Below, piece by piece: positions 32,485-42,608 of a stretch of DNA of 64,000 nucleotides. The notes beneath the pieces were generated by a model. The model searched no databases. It saw nothing but the letters and a program-made list of their open reading frames with translations, and had not been told where the DNA came from. Source of the DNA: Phaeocystidibacter luteus (GTDB taxonomy: Bacteria > Bacteroidota > Bacteroidia > Flavobacteriales > Schleiferiaceae); NCBI RefSeq assembly GCF_008933115.1, contig NZ_WBVO01000001.1:558001-622000 (forward strand), written 5' to 3'. A program made the position numbers and the translations under genes. How positions within the stretch are numbered: position 1 is the stretch's first letter; the number at the start of each line of letters is the position of its first letter.

Positions 32485-32526
32485 GCGTGAATCGCTATAT
32501 TCCCGCCGCAAAACTGACGTTGCTTT

Positions 32527-33141
32527 ATGAAGATACTGTGTATTGGCCGGAATTACGCCGATCATGCCGCTGAGCTTAAGAATGAAGTCCCTAAAGAACC
32601 GGTAGTATTTGGCAAACCCGACTCTGCCATACTACAGAAAGGTCGTGACTTCTACCTCCCCGACTTCAGTCAAGACGTCCACCACGAACTCGAAGTTGTT
32701 ATTAAAATGAGCAAAATGGGTAAGCATGTCGCTCCCAAGTTTGCACATAAGTACTTTACTCAAGTTACGGTTGGAATAGACTTTACGGCTAGAGATTTAC
32801 AATCCGAATTGAAATCCAAAGGACTGCCTTGGGAGAAGGCCAAAGGCTTTGATGGAAGCGCGGTAATAGGGGAATTCTTTGAATTAGAAGAGCTCGGTGG
32901 AGATATACAGAATCTGAATATTCGACTGGAAGTCAATGGGGTTACACGTCAAGAAGGAAATACCAGTCAAATGATTTTCCCGGTTGATGTCCTCATTTCT
33001 CATCTTTCGACGTACTACACGTGGAGACATGGAGATCTCCTATTTACTGGCACTCCTGCTGGAGTCGGTAAGGTTGAAACAGGTGATATCCTTTCGGGAT
33101 ATATCAACGACAAAAAGGCCTTTGAGGTCGCCGTTAAATAA
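32527..33141 (+). CDS. Fumarylacetoacetate hydrolase (FAH) family protein
   Basis: The 204-residue enzyme opens with KILCIGRNYADHAAEL and VVFGKPDSAIL, the pattern of short FAH proteins such as acylpyruvate hydrolase/oxaloacetate decarboxylase. Metal-binding acids are visible in HHELEVVIKM (two Glu) and VGIDFTARDLQ (Asp), and the closing GDLLFTGTPAGVGKVETGD loop is typical. The product may be an acylpyruvate hydrolase acting on a C-C bond next to a ketone; substrate is unproven. A small gap with no terminator precedes it. Confidence 0.9.
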   Translation: MKILCIGRNYADHAAELKNEVPKEPVVFGKPDSAILQKGRDFYLPDFSQDVHHELEVVIKMSKMGKHVAPKFAHKYFTQVTVGIDFTARDLQSELKSKGLPWEKAKGFDGSAVIGEFFELEELGGDIQNLNIRLEVNGVTRQEGNTSQMIFPVDVLISHLSTYYTWRHGDLLFTGTPAGVGKVETGDILSGYINDKKAFEVAVK

Positions 33142-33191
33142 TCTGTTATTAACTGTCGATAAAAGCAATGTGTCAGACTAAATGAGATGAC

Positions 33192-33199
33192 TATATTTG
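33192..33199 (+). promoter_or_regulatory. Candidate -7 box (TATATTTG) for the large T9SS protein
   Basis: TATATTTG exactly matches TANNTTTG and ends 36 bp before the ATG at 33236. The -33 region has no convincing TTG. A GTTATTAAC motif at about 33144-33152 recurs upstream of the T9SS gene at 40870 (about 40770). Confidence 0.5.
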
Positions 33200-33235
33200 T
33201 TAGCTGTGGTGTACACTCGCATTAAATCGCTTAGT

Positions 33236-36200
33236 ATGAAAAAATGGTTACCCCTCCTGGGGCTGCTGCTGTTAGGAACAACTTCGCACGCTCAGTTCGT
33301 AACACTCTTTCAGGAAAACTTTGACTCTACCACTGTAACAACTACGACCGAGACGGAAGACAACCTTTCGGGAGCAGTGACTACAGGTGGCTGGAGTTTG
33401 AATTCAACTCTTCAGGTTTCGTCGCCGAACAGCATGAAGGGACAGAGAACTGTAAACAAGACAAAGTACTTGTATACGGCTGTGTTCTCTACTGCAAACT
33501 TGACGAACGCTCGTCTTGAATTCGATCAAATATGTAAGTTGAACTTCCTTCAACAAGGTCGTGTAGAATACACGGTTGATGGAGGTACTACTTGGACGCT
33601 CCTTCCAGGCTCTGCCTACCTTGGGAACAGTCCGGGTTATCCTTCAACGTTGTATTTTAACGGAGCTTCTTACGCAAACCCTGGCGCTCAGCCATATTGG
33701 GATCCGTTCAACAACACCACACCTACCAACAACTGGTGGGCGCACGAAATCTTCGACCTTACCAACATCATGGTGAGCACGGGTACACCTTACACCCAGT
33801 GTCAGATCCGTTGGTCACTCGTAGATGTGAACCCGAATGCCACAAGCTACAACGGTTGGTATGTTGACAACATTGAAATTATCGGTTCTACCTGCGAATT
33901 GCAGCCACCGGTTCTAGACTGGACGACCACTGGCTCTCGCCAGCCTATTGGTCCAAGATACCAAGCTAACCAAGAGATTGAAGTGAACGTTAGCGACGCC
34001 GGTGCTGGTGTTGACAGCGTATTGCTTACATACAGAATCAATGGTTCAGCTGACACCACAGTACTTATGACAGGTGCATCTAACTGCCCTGCTGCTTCTC
34101 AGTACACCTACACAATCATGGGTCTGACCGTAGGCGATACGGTTGAATGGAAATTGTACGCGGAGGATTGCGCTTGTCCGAACACGGCGATTTTCCCTGA
34201 TCAAGCCGCTGCTAACCCATATGCTAAGTTTTGGATTGATCCAGCTCCACCGTTGAAGTGTGGTACTACGACTTCTAACAGCTTCCCATATATCGTTGCT
34301 AACTTTCCTTTCACAGAAAGCTTTGAAAACCCAGCGCTTTGGGCTCCGGGTTCTGGTACAGGTTCAACCGGATCTGCACACAGAGGTACTTGGCCAACCG
34401 GACCACCTCCAGGTGGACGTAACTGGCAGGTTTCTCCTACTCCAAACCTAGCGCAATACGCTTGGAGTGTACGTTCAGGTTCAACTGGTACTGCCAACAC
34501 AGGTCCTGATGGCGATGGTACAACGGGGTCTGGTAACTACCTATACACAGAGGCCTCTTCTCCAAAAGCAGGTGGTGCAGCAGTGGGTATTACTTCCGTA
34601 GTTACCCCTTGTTTCGACCTTCCACCTAACTCATGCTCTGTACTTGAGTTCAAGTACCACATGTACGGATCTGACCTCAATGTAGGTCTGCGTGGTGTAC
34701 TTCGTGTTGACGTGGATACATCAACCGGAATGAACACTCAACAATACGTAAATGCTGTAGGCATCCTAGTAGGTCAGCAAAACGCTAGCTCTACTAGCCC
34801 TTGGCAAACAGCCATCATTCCACTTGAACAGTTCGCTGGTCAGACAATCAACTTCCGTTTCCTCGGTGTAAACCGTTCTTCTGGCGACAAGCAGGATATC
34901 GCAATTGATGACATCAGCGTTTACGAACCAGATCCGATTGATTTCGAAATGATGACGTTCGGAGAGCCTACTAATGGCCTCTGTTCATACTCAAATGCTG
35001 AAGATGTAGAGATTACGCTACGCTCTAGAGGTTGTCTAGAAGAGGACAGCATTCCTATCGGATTTAGCGTAAGCCTTAACGGTGGTACTCCGGTTATTCA
35101 CAATGATGTGATTACGGATACCATGGCATTGGGTGACATCCTTACTCATATCTATACACCAAAGGCTGACCTTAGTGGGTACGGCAACTTTGAAATCTAC
35201 GCTTGGGTTAACGTTCCAGGTGACGTTGACGGAACCAACGATACTATTGGACCACTCTTCATCGAGCACGTTCAACCAATCAACACTTTCCCTTATACGA
35301 TCGACTTCGATGGTGGTGGATGGCAGTACGGTGGAGGTACAATTTCCAACCCTGGTACCTATGGTAACCCAGATTGGTTAGTTCTCCCTCCTACTACAAG
35401 CGCGAACCTTGCCTTTGTTGTTGGAAATCAGGTGACTGAAGACTTCAACACAGGTCCTAGATACGACATGTCGGGTGACGGGAATTACCTCTACACCGAT
35501 GTTAGAACTCCAGGTACGCACTTTGCGCGCTACGAGCTTGATCGTTGTATCGATATGACGAACATGACGAACCCAAGCTTCTCATTCTGGTACCATATGT
35601 ATGGTGCTAACGTGAACTTCCTCAAGGTTCAATATCAGCTCGATGGAAGCACGCAGTGGTTCGACGCACCGGGTGGTGTGGTGAACGGTACACAGCAAAC
35701 GGATGAGAATGATGATTGGAGATTCCATCAAGTTGACCTTACCACATTTGCAGGTGGTCTCGTGCGCTTGAGATTCATTGTACAATCTACCGGTACAGGC
35801 AGTCAGACCGACGTTGCAATTGACAACGTACTCCTTTGGGATGAAGATGGCCAAACCGATGTAGGTGCCTCAATCATTTCATCTCCAGGATACCAGGCTG
35901 TAAACTTAGCCGCTGCGACTAAGCCTGATCTCAAAGTGAAGGTTACAAACTTTGGAGAGTCTCCAGTGAGTAACGTACCAGTTACAGTAATTGTAACTGA
36001 CCTTTGTGACCCGAGCAAGACGAACACTGTGAACCTCACGGTTCCTGGTCCACTTGCAGCACACTCAGTAACCGAAGTAACTATGCCTCAACCGACCTAC
36101 TATTTCGGTGGGTTTGATATGTTGGCGTACACTTCAATGACGGGTGATGCCAACTCATTCAACGATACTTCATATCGTCACGGTGTAGGATTCCGCCCTA

Positions 36201-37993
36201 TTCCGATTCCATACAGCGACAATTTCGATAGCTGTACATACAACACTAAAGGTTGGTTCTCTCAAGGCGGTCTATTCGCTTGGGAACACGGAACGCCACA
36301 GAAAGGTAGCTGGAACAGCGCTTACTCTGGTGCTAACTCTTGGAACCTAGCCAATGAATTCGACTACCAGAACCAAACGGAAGTACTTCGTGTACCGCCA
36401 TTGGTTGAGTTCGATACGGTTGTAGGAGCCATCCTTCGTATGCGTCACCGTTACAACTTCTCAAGTGGAGATGCTGGTCGAATGGAGTACTTCTTCCTCG
36501 GTCAGTGGAACGTATTCGGATTCTCATCTACTCAAGTAGGTTTGAACTGGTACGGTGACGGTTCAGTTCCATCATTTGGTGGTGGAGAGGCATGGACTGG
36601 CTCTCAGCCTTGGACACTTGCTGAATTCCCATTGAGCATCTGGAACTTCCGCAGCAACCCACTCTACTTGCGTTACATCATGAAGAATGATGCGAACACG
36701 AACGGTGGTACGGGTTGGAGTATCGATGACTTTGATGTAATCGTTCCTCCTCAGAACTCGGTAAGTCCGATTTGGGCAGATACGAAAGAGTATCTGGTAG
36801 TTCCTAATCAGCCTGCAACGATTGTAACACGTATCAAGAACACGGGTGAGAAAGTTCTACAAGGATGTCTTGTGCGCTTCAACATCAATAATTTAGGATG
36901 GTCGCAGTGGGATACTGTACCTCAAGCGAACTGGTTCAAAGGTCGCGTGGTGAACCACGAGTTCAGTTTCCAAACTCCGGCAATGGCTCCTGGCGTGTAT
37001 ACCATCGAAGTAGAAACTTCACGTCCAGTGTCCGACTACGATAGCCTACCTAAAGCAGATAACCGTCCTGCAGATGACTTGTACTCTTTCCAAGTAACTG
37101 TTCTAGACGAGGTTGTACCTACAGCTGACTCTTCTTCTTACTGTAACGATTTTGAAGACCCTAGCAAGACACCACTTGTTGCGCTACACTCCTTCAACAA
37201 ACAGCTAGATCAAGAGTGGGAAGAAGGAAACCCTACGAATCCGAACTTGCCTGGCGCATACTCTGGTTCAAACGCTTGGTCAACCGATCTAGATTCGAAC
37301 TACAACTTCCTGACAGAAAGCTCGTTGCATACGCCATTCTTCGTTCTTACACCAGACACGACGTACAAGTTTAGCTTCTGGCACCAAATGAACGGCGAAC
37401 AGTACCACGATGGTGGTGGCATTGAATTCAGTTTCAATGGAGGTATTACATGGTATGCCCTAGGTAGTGTGAATCCTAACGGAACCTGGTACAATACGAA
37501 CCACGTTACATCGCTAGACAGATTGAACGGCGGTTGGTCTGGACAGTTCTCATGGATTCGCTCAGAAGCAACATTCCAGGTTGACACTCCTGGAACAGTA
37601 GTATTCCGTTGGAGATTCGCTGCTGACTACACCATTCAGGGTGCTGGTTGGACAATCGATGACTTCTGTTTCAATACAACTACTGACGCTCCTTCAACAG
37701 GTCCAATCAGTATTGATGAAAACGATGCTCCAGTATTTACGGATGTTAGCCTCTACCCTAACCCAGCTGACAATTACACCTTCGTTGATGTAATTACCTC
37801 AATTGGCGGTGAAGCTAAAATCAGTGTGAACAACCTCGTTGGACAAACGCTCTATGAAAGCACGGAGCAGTTCAGCATGGGTAAGAACACATTGGACATT
37901 GATACAGAACAATACACCAGTGGTGTATACATCTTGACCATCGATATGAACGGTGTTCAATCGAATGTCAAGTTTATCGTAACTCACGAATAA
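33236..37993 (+). CDS. Giant T9SS-exported MAM-domain protein
   Basis: The 1585-residue protein has a signal peptide (MKKWLPLLGLLLLGTTSHAQ) and at least five similar jelly-roll/MAM-like domains. Each has a phrase like FDLTN or CIDMTN, a FWYHMYG-type strand, VRLRFIVQ and a closing IDDI-type strand (VAIDNVLLW, WSIDDFDV, WTIDDFCF). CARDB/Ig-like spacers lie between. No protease or glycosidase active site is seen, so it is probably adhesive or binding. The last ~75 residues form a type A T9SS sorting domain (LYPNPADN, then YTSGVYILTIDMNG). The start at ATG 33236 gives the signal peptide. A strong terminator follows. Confidence 0.92.
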   Translation: MKKWLPLLGLLLLGTTSHAQFVTLFQENFDSTTVTTTTETEDNLSGAVTTGGWSLNSTLQVSSPNSMKGQRTVNKTKYLYTAVFSTANLTNARLEFDQICKLNFLQQGRVEYTVDGGTTWTLLPGSAYLGNSPGYPSTLYFNGASYANPGAQPYWDPFNNTTPTNNWWAHEIFDLTNIMVSTGTPYTQCQIRWSLVDVNPNATSYNGWYVDNIEIIGSTCELQPPVLDWTTTGSRQPIGPRYQANQEIEVNVSDAGAGVDSVLLTYRINGSADTTVLMTGASNCPAASQYTYTIMGLTVGDTVEWKLYAEDCACPNTAIFPDQAAANPYAKFWIDPAPPLKCGTTTSNSFPYIVANFPFTESFENPALWAPGSGTGSTGSAHRGTWPTGPPPGGRNWQVSPTPNLAQYAWSVRSGSTGTANTGPDGDGTTGSGNYLYTEASSPKAGGAAVGITSVVTPCFDLPPNSCSVLEFKYHMYGSDLNVGLRGVLRVDVDTSTGMNTQQYVNAVGILVGQQNASSTSPWQTAIIPLEQFAGQTINFRFLGVNRSSGDKQDIAIDDISVYEPDPIDFEMMTFGEPTNGLCSYSNAEDVEITLRSRGCLEEDSIPIGFSVSLNGGTPVIHNDVITDTMALGDILTHIYTPKADLSGYGNFEIYAWVNVPGDVDGTNDTIGPLFIEHVQPINTFPYTIDFDGGGWQYGGGTISNPGTYGNPDWLVLPPTTSANLAFVVGNQVTEDFNTGPRYDMSGDGNYLYTDVRTPGTHFARYELDRCIDMTNMTNPSFSFWYHMYGANVNFLKVQYQLDGSTQWFDAPGGVVNGTQQTDENDDWRFHQVDLTTFAGGLVRLRFIVQSTGTGSQTDVAIDNVLLWDEDGQTDVGASIISSPGYQAVNLAAATKPDLKVKVTNFGESPVSNVPVTVIVTDLCDPSKTNTVNLTVPGPLAAHSVTEVTMPQPTYYFGGFDMLAYTSMTGDANSFNDTSYRHGVGFRPIPIPYSDNFDSCTYNTKGWFSQGGLFAWEHGTPQKGSWNSAYSGANSWNLANEFDYQNQTEVLRVPPLVEFDTVVGAILRMRHRYNFSSGDAGRMEYFFLGQWNVFGFSSTQVGLNWYGDGSVPSFGGGEAWTGSQPWTLAEFPLSIWNFRSNPLYLRYIMKNDANTNGGTGWSIDDFDVIVPPQNSVSPIWADTKEYLVVPNQPATIVTRIKNTGEKVLQGCLVRFNINNLGWSQWDTVPQANWFKGRVVNHEFSFQTPAMAPGVYTIEVETSRPVSDYDSLPKADNRPADDLYSFQVTVLDEVVPTADSSSYCNDFEDPSKTPLVALHSFNKQLDQEWEEGNPTNPNLPGAYSGSNAWSTDLDSNYNFLTESSLHTPFFVLTPDTTYKFSFWHQMNGEQYHDGGGIEFSFNGGITWYALGSVNPNGTWYNTNHVTSLDRLNGGWSGQFSWIRSEATFQVDTPGTVVFRWRFAADYTIQGAGWTIDDFCFNTTTDAPSTGPISIDENDAPVFTDVSLYPNPADNYTFVDVITSIGGEAKISVNNLVGQTLYESTEQFSMGKNTLDIDTEQYTSGVYILTIDMNGVQSNVKFIVTHE

Positions 37994-38014
37994 GAGTTTC
38001 CATTTTCAACACTA

Positions 38015-38041
38015 AAGGGCGCCAAATTGGCGCCCTTTTTT
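38015..38041 (+). terminator. Intrinsic terminator after the large T9SS gene
   Basis: The perfect 9-bp stem AAGGGCGCC/GGCGCCCTT (38015-38023 with 38029-38037) has a 5-nt loop and a run of T behind it. Confidence 0.93.
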
Positions 38042-38104
38042 ATTTTCATATGCCTATAAGACACTCAACAACAGTGGGCTAAGACAAAAAGTCGGATTAT
38101 TGAA

Positions 38105-38120
38105 CCAATTCTTCAATTGG
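38105..38120. promoter_or_regulatory. Inverted repeat upstream of clpB
   Basis: The sequence CCAATT-CTTC-AATTGG lies 41 bp before the clpB ATG and could be an operator or a short leader hairpin. It does not match the CIRCE element of HrcA. Confidence 0.25.
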
Positions 38121-38160
38121 AACTTGAATTGATGTGCACTCCGTACAATTCAGTACACAA

Positions 38161-40755
38161 ATGAAACTAGATAAATTCACAATTAAGTCTCAGGAGGCCA
38201 TCCAAGCTGCACAAGCTCTAGCGACGGATAAAGGTCATCAGAGTATCACAGATCTACACCTCTTTGAAGGTATTCACGAGGTTGACGAACAAGTACTCCC
38301 CTTCCTATTCAAGAAGATGGGCGTATCTATTGATCCCATTGTTCAGGCCGTGCGCGCTCAATTGGAAGGAATTCCCCGCGTAGAAGGAGGTCAACTCTAC
38401 CTTTCCCGCGAAGCCAATGAAATCATTCAAAAGGCACAAAAGCACGCTCAGAAGAACGGAGATGACTTCGTATCAATTGAGCACCTATTCTCTGGAATTG
38501 TCGCCACTTCCAGCCAGGTTTCTCGAATGCTAAAGGATGCGGGTATCACCGAAAAGAACCTCGATAAATCCATTGAGGAATTGCGCAAGGGCGATAAAGC
38601 TACAACTGCTTCCGCAGAGAACAGTTACAACGCAATGGGCAAGTATGCACTGAATCTTAACGAACTCGCGGATTCAGGCAAACTAGATCCGGTTATTGGG
38701 CGAGATGAGGAAATCAGAAGAGTTCTTCAGATTCTCTCGCGCCGAACCAAAAACAATCCAATTCTTGTTGGTGAACCAGGCGTAGGTAAAACTGCCATCG
38801 CGGAGGGTCTCGCTCACAGAATCGTAAGTGGGGATGTCCCTGAGAATCTAAAATCGAAAGTTCTACACTCGCTTGACATGGCTTCGCTCATTGCTGGAGC
38901 AAAGTATAAAGGTGAATTTGAGGAGAGACTTAAAGCCGTAGTGAAAGAAGTTTCACAAAGCGATGGCGAAATCGTCCTCTTCATAGATGAAATCCACACC
39001 CTAGTTGGTGCCGGAGGCGGCGAAGGTGCCATGGACGCGGCCAACATACTAAAGCCAGCCTTGGCGAGAGGAGAGCTGCGAGCCATAGGTGCAACCACGC
39101 TCAATGAGTATCAGAAATACTTCGAAAAAGACAAGGCTTTAGAAAGACGATTCCAGAAGGTTATGGTTGAAGAGCCAGATACAGAAAGCTCTATCTCCAT
39201 TCTTCGTGGAATTAAAGACAAATACGAAACTCACCACAAGGTGAGAATAAAGGACGAAGCCATTATTTCTGCTGTCGAGCTATCTCAGCGATATATTACA
39301 GATCGGTTCTTGCCCGATAAAGCCATTGACCTTATCGATGAATCGGCTTCGAAACTTCGCATGGAAATCAACTCCAAGCCAGAGGAAATCGATGTTCTCG
39401 ATCGAAAAATAATGCAACTTGAAATTGAGCAAGAGGCCATAAAACGCGAGGATGACAAGAAGAAACTTGCCGTCATCAAAGAAGAGCTGGCCAACCTGCG
39501 TGAAGAGCGCAACGCACTTGCTGCCAAATGGGAAGGCGAAGTTGAAATCGTAGAGCGAATACAGAAAGCAAAGGAGGATATCGAGAAGTTCAAGCTTGCG
39601 GCTGAGCAGGCCGAACGTGCTGGCGACTACGGCAAAGTGGCCGAAATCCGATACGGAAGGATTCAAGAAGCGGAGAAAACGCTGAAAGAAAGTGAAACCG
39701 AACTCGAGGCTCGTTCCACTCAGGATACTCTGATTAAAGAAGAGGTGACTTCCGAAGATATTGCCGAAGTAGTCTCCAAATGGACCGGCATTCCCGTGAG
39801 CAAAATGCTAGAAAGCGAACGCTCCAAACTTCTTCGTCTCGAGGATGAACTTCACAAGAGCGTTGTGGGGCAAGATGAGGCAATTCAAGCCGTATCAGAC
39901 GCCATTCGGAGAAGCAGAGCGGGCTTGGGTGATGACAAGCGTCCAATCGGTTCTTTCATTTTTACAGGTCCGACTGGAATTGGCAAAACAGAGCTTGCAA
40001 AAACGCTCGCCTCCTTCCTATTCGATGATGAAAATTCTCTCGAAAGGATTGACATGAGCGAATATCAAGAACGCCATGCCGTAAGTCGACTCATCGGCGC
40101 GCCTCCAGGATACGTGGGCTACGACGAAGGTGGTCAGCTTACCGAAGCCGTTCGCAGGAGGCCGTACAGCGTGATTTTGCTGGATGAAATAGAAAAGGCG
40201 CATCCTGACGTTTTCAACATTCTATTGCAAGTGCTAGATGATGGCCGTCTTACCGACAACAAGGGCCGCACGGTCAATTTTAAGAATACGATCATCATCA
40301 TGACATCCAACCTTGGCTCACAGTTGATACAAGAGCGGATTGCGAACTACCAATCTGAGAATTCGGAAGAAGTGATGCTGAGTTTAAAAGCCGAGATTCT
40401 GGACCTCCTAAAAGGACATATGCGTCCAGAGTTCCTGAACAGAGTGGATGAAATCGTGACGTTTACTCCACTTAATGAAAACGAAATCGAGGGTATTGTC
40501 AAAATTCAATTGGACGGACTAAAGCGAATGCTTGCAAAGAAGGATGTTACACTTGACTTTTCAGCGGAGGCCATTCAACATATTGCCAGAATTGGGTTCG
40601 ATCCGCAGTTTGGTGCGCGTCCGGTTAAACGAGTGATTCAACGAGAAGTGCTCAATCCATTGTCAAAAAGCATCATTTCACAAGAAATCACAAATGATAG
40701 CGTAATCTTAGTGGATGAATTTGAAGGAAATATCGTTTTCCGAAACATTGACTAA
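38161..40755 (+). CDS. clpB: ATP-dependent disaggregase ClpB
   Basis: The 864-residue protein has the complete ClpB layout: an N-terminal Clp-N domain (about residues 1-145), AAA-1 with Walker A GEPGVGKTA and the IDEIHTLVGAG Walker B segment, the coiled-coil middle domain (about 400-520), AAA-2 with GPTGIGKTE and LLDEIEKAHP, and the D2-small domain. ClpB pulls apart protein aggregates with DnaK. I start at ATG 38161 because MKLDKFTIKSQEAIQ is the family N-terminus; residues upstream do not fit. No CIRCE site is seen. Transcription is single-gene as far as visible. Confidence 0.97.
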   Translation: MKLDKFTIKSQEAIQAAQALATDKGHQSITDLHLFEGIHEVDEQVLPFLFKKMGVSIDPIVQAVRAQLEGIPRVEGGQLYLSREANEIIQKAQKHAQKNGDDFVSIEHLFSGIVATSSQVSRMLKDAGITEKNLDKSIEELRKGDKATTASAENSYNAMGKYALNLNELADSGKLDPVIGRDEEIRRVLQILSRRTKNNPILVGEPGVGKTAIAEGLAHRIVSGDVPENLKSKVLHSLDMASLIAGAKYKGEFEERLKAVVKEVSQSDGEIVLFIDEIHTLVGAGGGEGAMDAANILKPALARGELRAIGATTLNEYQKYFEKDKALERRFQKVMVEEPDTESSISILRGIKDKYETHHKVRIKDEAIISAVELSQRYITDRFLPDKAIDLIDESASKLRMEINSKPEEIDVLDRKIMQLEIEQEAIKREDDKKKLAVIKEELANLREERNALAAKWEGEVEIVERIQKAKEDIEKFKLAAEQAERAGDYGKVAEIRYGRIQEAEKTLKESETELEARSTQDTLIKEEVTSEDIAEVVSKWTGIPVSKMLESERSKLLRLEDELHKSVVGQDEAIQAVSDAIRRSRAGLGDDKRPIGSFIFTGPTGIGKTELAKTLASFLFDDENSLERIDMSEYQERHAVSRLIGAPPGYVGYDEGGQLTEAVRRRPYSVILLDEIEKAHPDVFNILLQVLDDGRLTDNKGRTVNFKNTIIIMTSNLGSQLIQERIANYQSENSEEVMLSLKAEILDLLKGHMRPEFLNRVDEIVTFTPLNENEIEGIVKIQLDGLKRMLAKKDVTLDFSAEAIQHIARIGFDPQFGARPVKRVIQREVLNPLSKSIISQEITNDSVILVDEFEGNIVFRNID

Positions 40756-40869
40756 CAGTCGGTTACAGACGTTATTAACAATGTAAGTGTGTGTGACTTC
40801 TACATACGAGGCTAGTGGAAAAAGATTTTATTTGTAACTTTCTGTTCCAAAGCCTAATACCACATTCGT

Positions 40870-41679
40870 ATGAAGAAGTCGCACACCTTCACAATACGAG
40901 GCGTAGTAACTGCCCTTGCTTTGGCAATTACGCCTTTTCTGATAAAAGCTCAAGACGCTGGTACACGCGTTGATTATAACCTGTATCCAGAATCATCATC
41001 TACCATTGATGCCGAAGTTACCGGCACTTTCGAAATGAACTTTACCTGGACCGGTTCTCCGAGCAAAATACACAACATCAATTGGGATAACTCAGCTTCC
41101 AACAGTGCGAACGGAAGTGCATATCTCAAAATCTACGATGCAGAAGGAACAATGCTTTGGAGCGGATATCCGAACGAGTTAACCGCTAGCACACATGCCT
41201 TTGAAGCGGTTGGTGTGATACTCGAAACTGGGCACTCTTATCGTTTGTCTTTCGACCTTTCACAGGTGGATGTTAGCCTTTATTCGAATAGCTCGTTCCC
41301 TTGGAACCCAAATGGCAACGGCCCTATTGAAATCAACAGCACAGAGTTGACTGGCATGATTGACAATCCAGTTGATCCTGACCTCATCTTCCCGTATTTC
41401 ACAGTAAACATGGAATATGGCGTGAGTATCGATGAAGAACTACTCGAAAACTGGTCTCCATCGCCTAACCCTGCTACATCCTTCATTACACTTCCAGAGC
41501 TTACGGAAGAGTATGAAGTTCGTTTGATGAATATCGCCGGTCAGACCGTGGCCGATTTGGAAGTAGCTGAGAATACCCAGACACGTTTGAATGTGTCAGA
41601 CCTTCCAGCAGGAGTTTACATGCTACAAATCCTTTCCAACGGTGCTTCGATTGCCACCGAAAGAGTTATTGTCGAGTAG
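40870..41679 (+). CDS. Small T9SS-exported protein with type A sorting domain
   Basis: The 269-residue protein has a signal peptide (about residues 1-28, ending LIKAQ), one beta-sandwich domain of unknown family (about 30-190, with ITPFLIKAQ behind it and IHNINWDNSASN inside), and a type A T9SS sorting domain at the C-terminus (WSPSPNPATS, then VSDLPAGVYMLQILSNG). No enzymatic motif is visible. It should reach the cell surface or medium through T9SS. Downstream, the minus-strand gene ends only 14 bp away with no clear terminator. Confidence 0.85.
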   Translation: MKKSHTFTIRGVVTALALAITPFLIKAQDAGTRVDYNLYPESSSTIDAEVTGTFEMNFTWTGSPSKIHNINWDNSASNSANGSAYLKIYDAEGTMLWSGYPNELTASTHAFEAVGVILETGHSYRLSFDLSQVDVSLYSNSSFPWNPNGNGPIEINSTELTGMIDNPVDPDLIFPYFTVNMEYGVSIDEELLENWSPSPNPATSFITLPELTEEYEVRLMNIAGQTVADLEVAENTQTRLNVSDLPAGVYMLQILSNGASIATERVIVE

Positions 41680-41693
41680 CACTCAATCCTAGT

Positions 41694-42608
41694 TTAGAAG
41701 TAAATCGGGTGGAAATAGAAGTTTCCATCTGACGTTCTGTACTCCAGAGTTGGAGCGGGAATCTTGATGATGCTTACCACTCGGAACACGCCTTTCCAGA
41801 AATCACTTTTGACCTTAATTTTCGTGAGGTCCACGTCTAAGCTCAAATAGTATTGCGATCCGCGCGTATACTGAGGAATGGGATTGCCATTAGGATCAAA
41901 CATTGCATTTGTAGAACCTCCCGTCATTCCTGTTGCACCGTACCCCCCGGCGACATTCAACCAAGTAGGCCACCAGCCATCTTCGCTATCTGAGAAGCTT
42001 CGTGGGTTAACGGACAACCAATAGGTTTGACCGTTGTAGTCCTTCAACCATTCTTCTGTCCAACCATTACCCAGCAATTCTGGTCTATACTGCGAAAATT
42101 CGGTTGGGTGATAGCTGAATTTCAACATCATTCTTTGTTCACCCCATCCCAATTGCTGTCCGATAAACAAGCCGGCGCCAAGCGTATTGAAGGCGAAATC
42201 ACCTGTTGAGAATCCCCATTCATCAGAGAACCCATCCATCACCTCAACAGCCGCCAGGTATGTCCAGCCTGTTAAACCTCCATACCAAATCGCTTCCTTT
42301 TCACTTACGCCAGACCAACGCAAGGCGGCATAACTGTTATGTCCAATGGCATAGGTGGTCATAGCGTGACCTAGCTTGTCCATCCCTCTCCAGTTTCCAA
42401 AGTCATTCACACCGTGAAAACCAGATTGCGGATAATCTGCATACCAGGTAGAATAAAGTGCTGCAAGTGAACCGATTGCCAGCCCACCTCCTACTCCAAC
42501 GAGCGTGTATAAGCGAGGCTTGTTAAGCGTGTCGGAAGGTGTCCAAAAACTTTGAGCTTGACCTCCTAAGCTGCATAAAATCAATGATATGGCTATGATT
42601 TTCCTCAT
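41694..42608 (-). CDS. DUF2279 (YfiM-like) outer-membrane/periplasmic protein
   Basis: The 304-residue exported protein has a signal peptide (MRKIIAISLILCSLGGQAQ) and the DUF2279 pattern: DFGNWRGMDKLGHAMTTYAIG, YGGLTGWTYLAAVEVMDGFSDEWGFS and GDFAFNTLGAGLFIGQQL. The domain is common in Bacteroidetes and its function is unknown. Its ATG overlaps the mltG stop (ATGA), making it the last gene of a run that begins at dapF and suggesting a cell-envelope role. Confidence 0.85.
   Translation of the reverse strand: MRKIIAISLILCSLGGQAQSFWTPSDTLNKPRLYTLVGVGGGLAIGSLAALYSTWYADYPQSGFHGVNDFGNWRGMDKLGHAMTTYAIGHNSYAALRWSGVSEKEAIWYGGLTGWTYLAAVEVMDGFSDEWGFSTGDFAFNTLGAGLFIGQQLGWGEQRMMLKFSYHPTEFSQYRPELLGNGWTEEWLKDYNGQTYWLSVNPRSFSDSEDGWWPTWLNVAGGYGATGMTGGSTNAMFDPNGNPIPQYTRGSQYYLSLDVDLTKIKVKSDFWKGVFRVVSIIKIPAPTLEYRTSDGNFYFHPIYF

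Noticed and set aside
38105-38120. CIRCE/HrcA operator before clpB
   Set aside because: The inverted repeat is CCAATT/AATTGG, not TTAGCACTC/GAGTGCTAA; kept only as a weak unnamed site.
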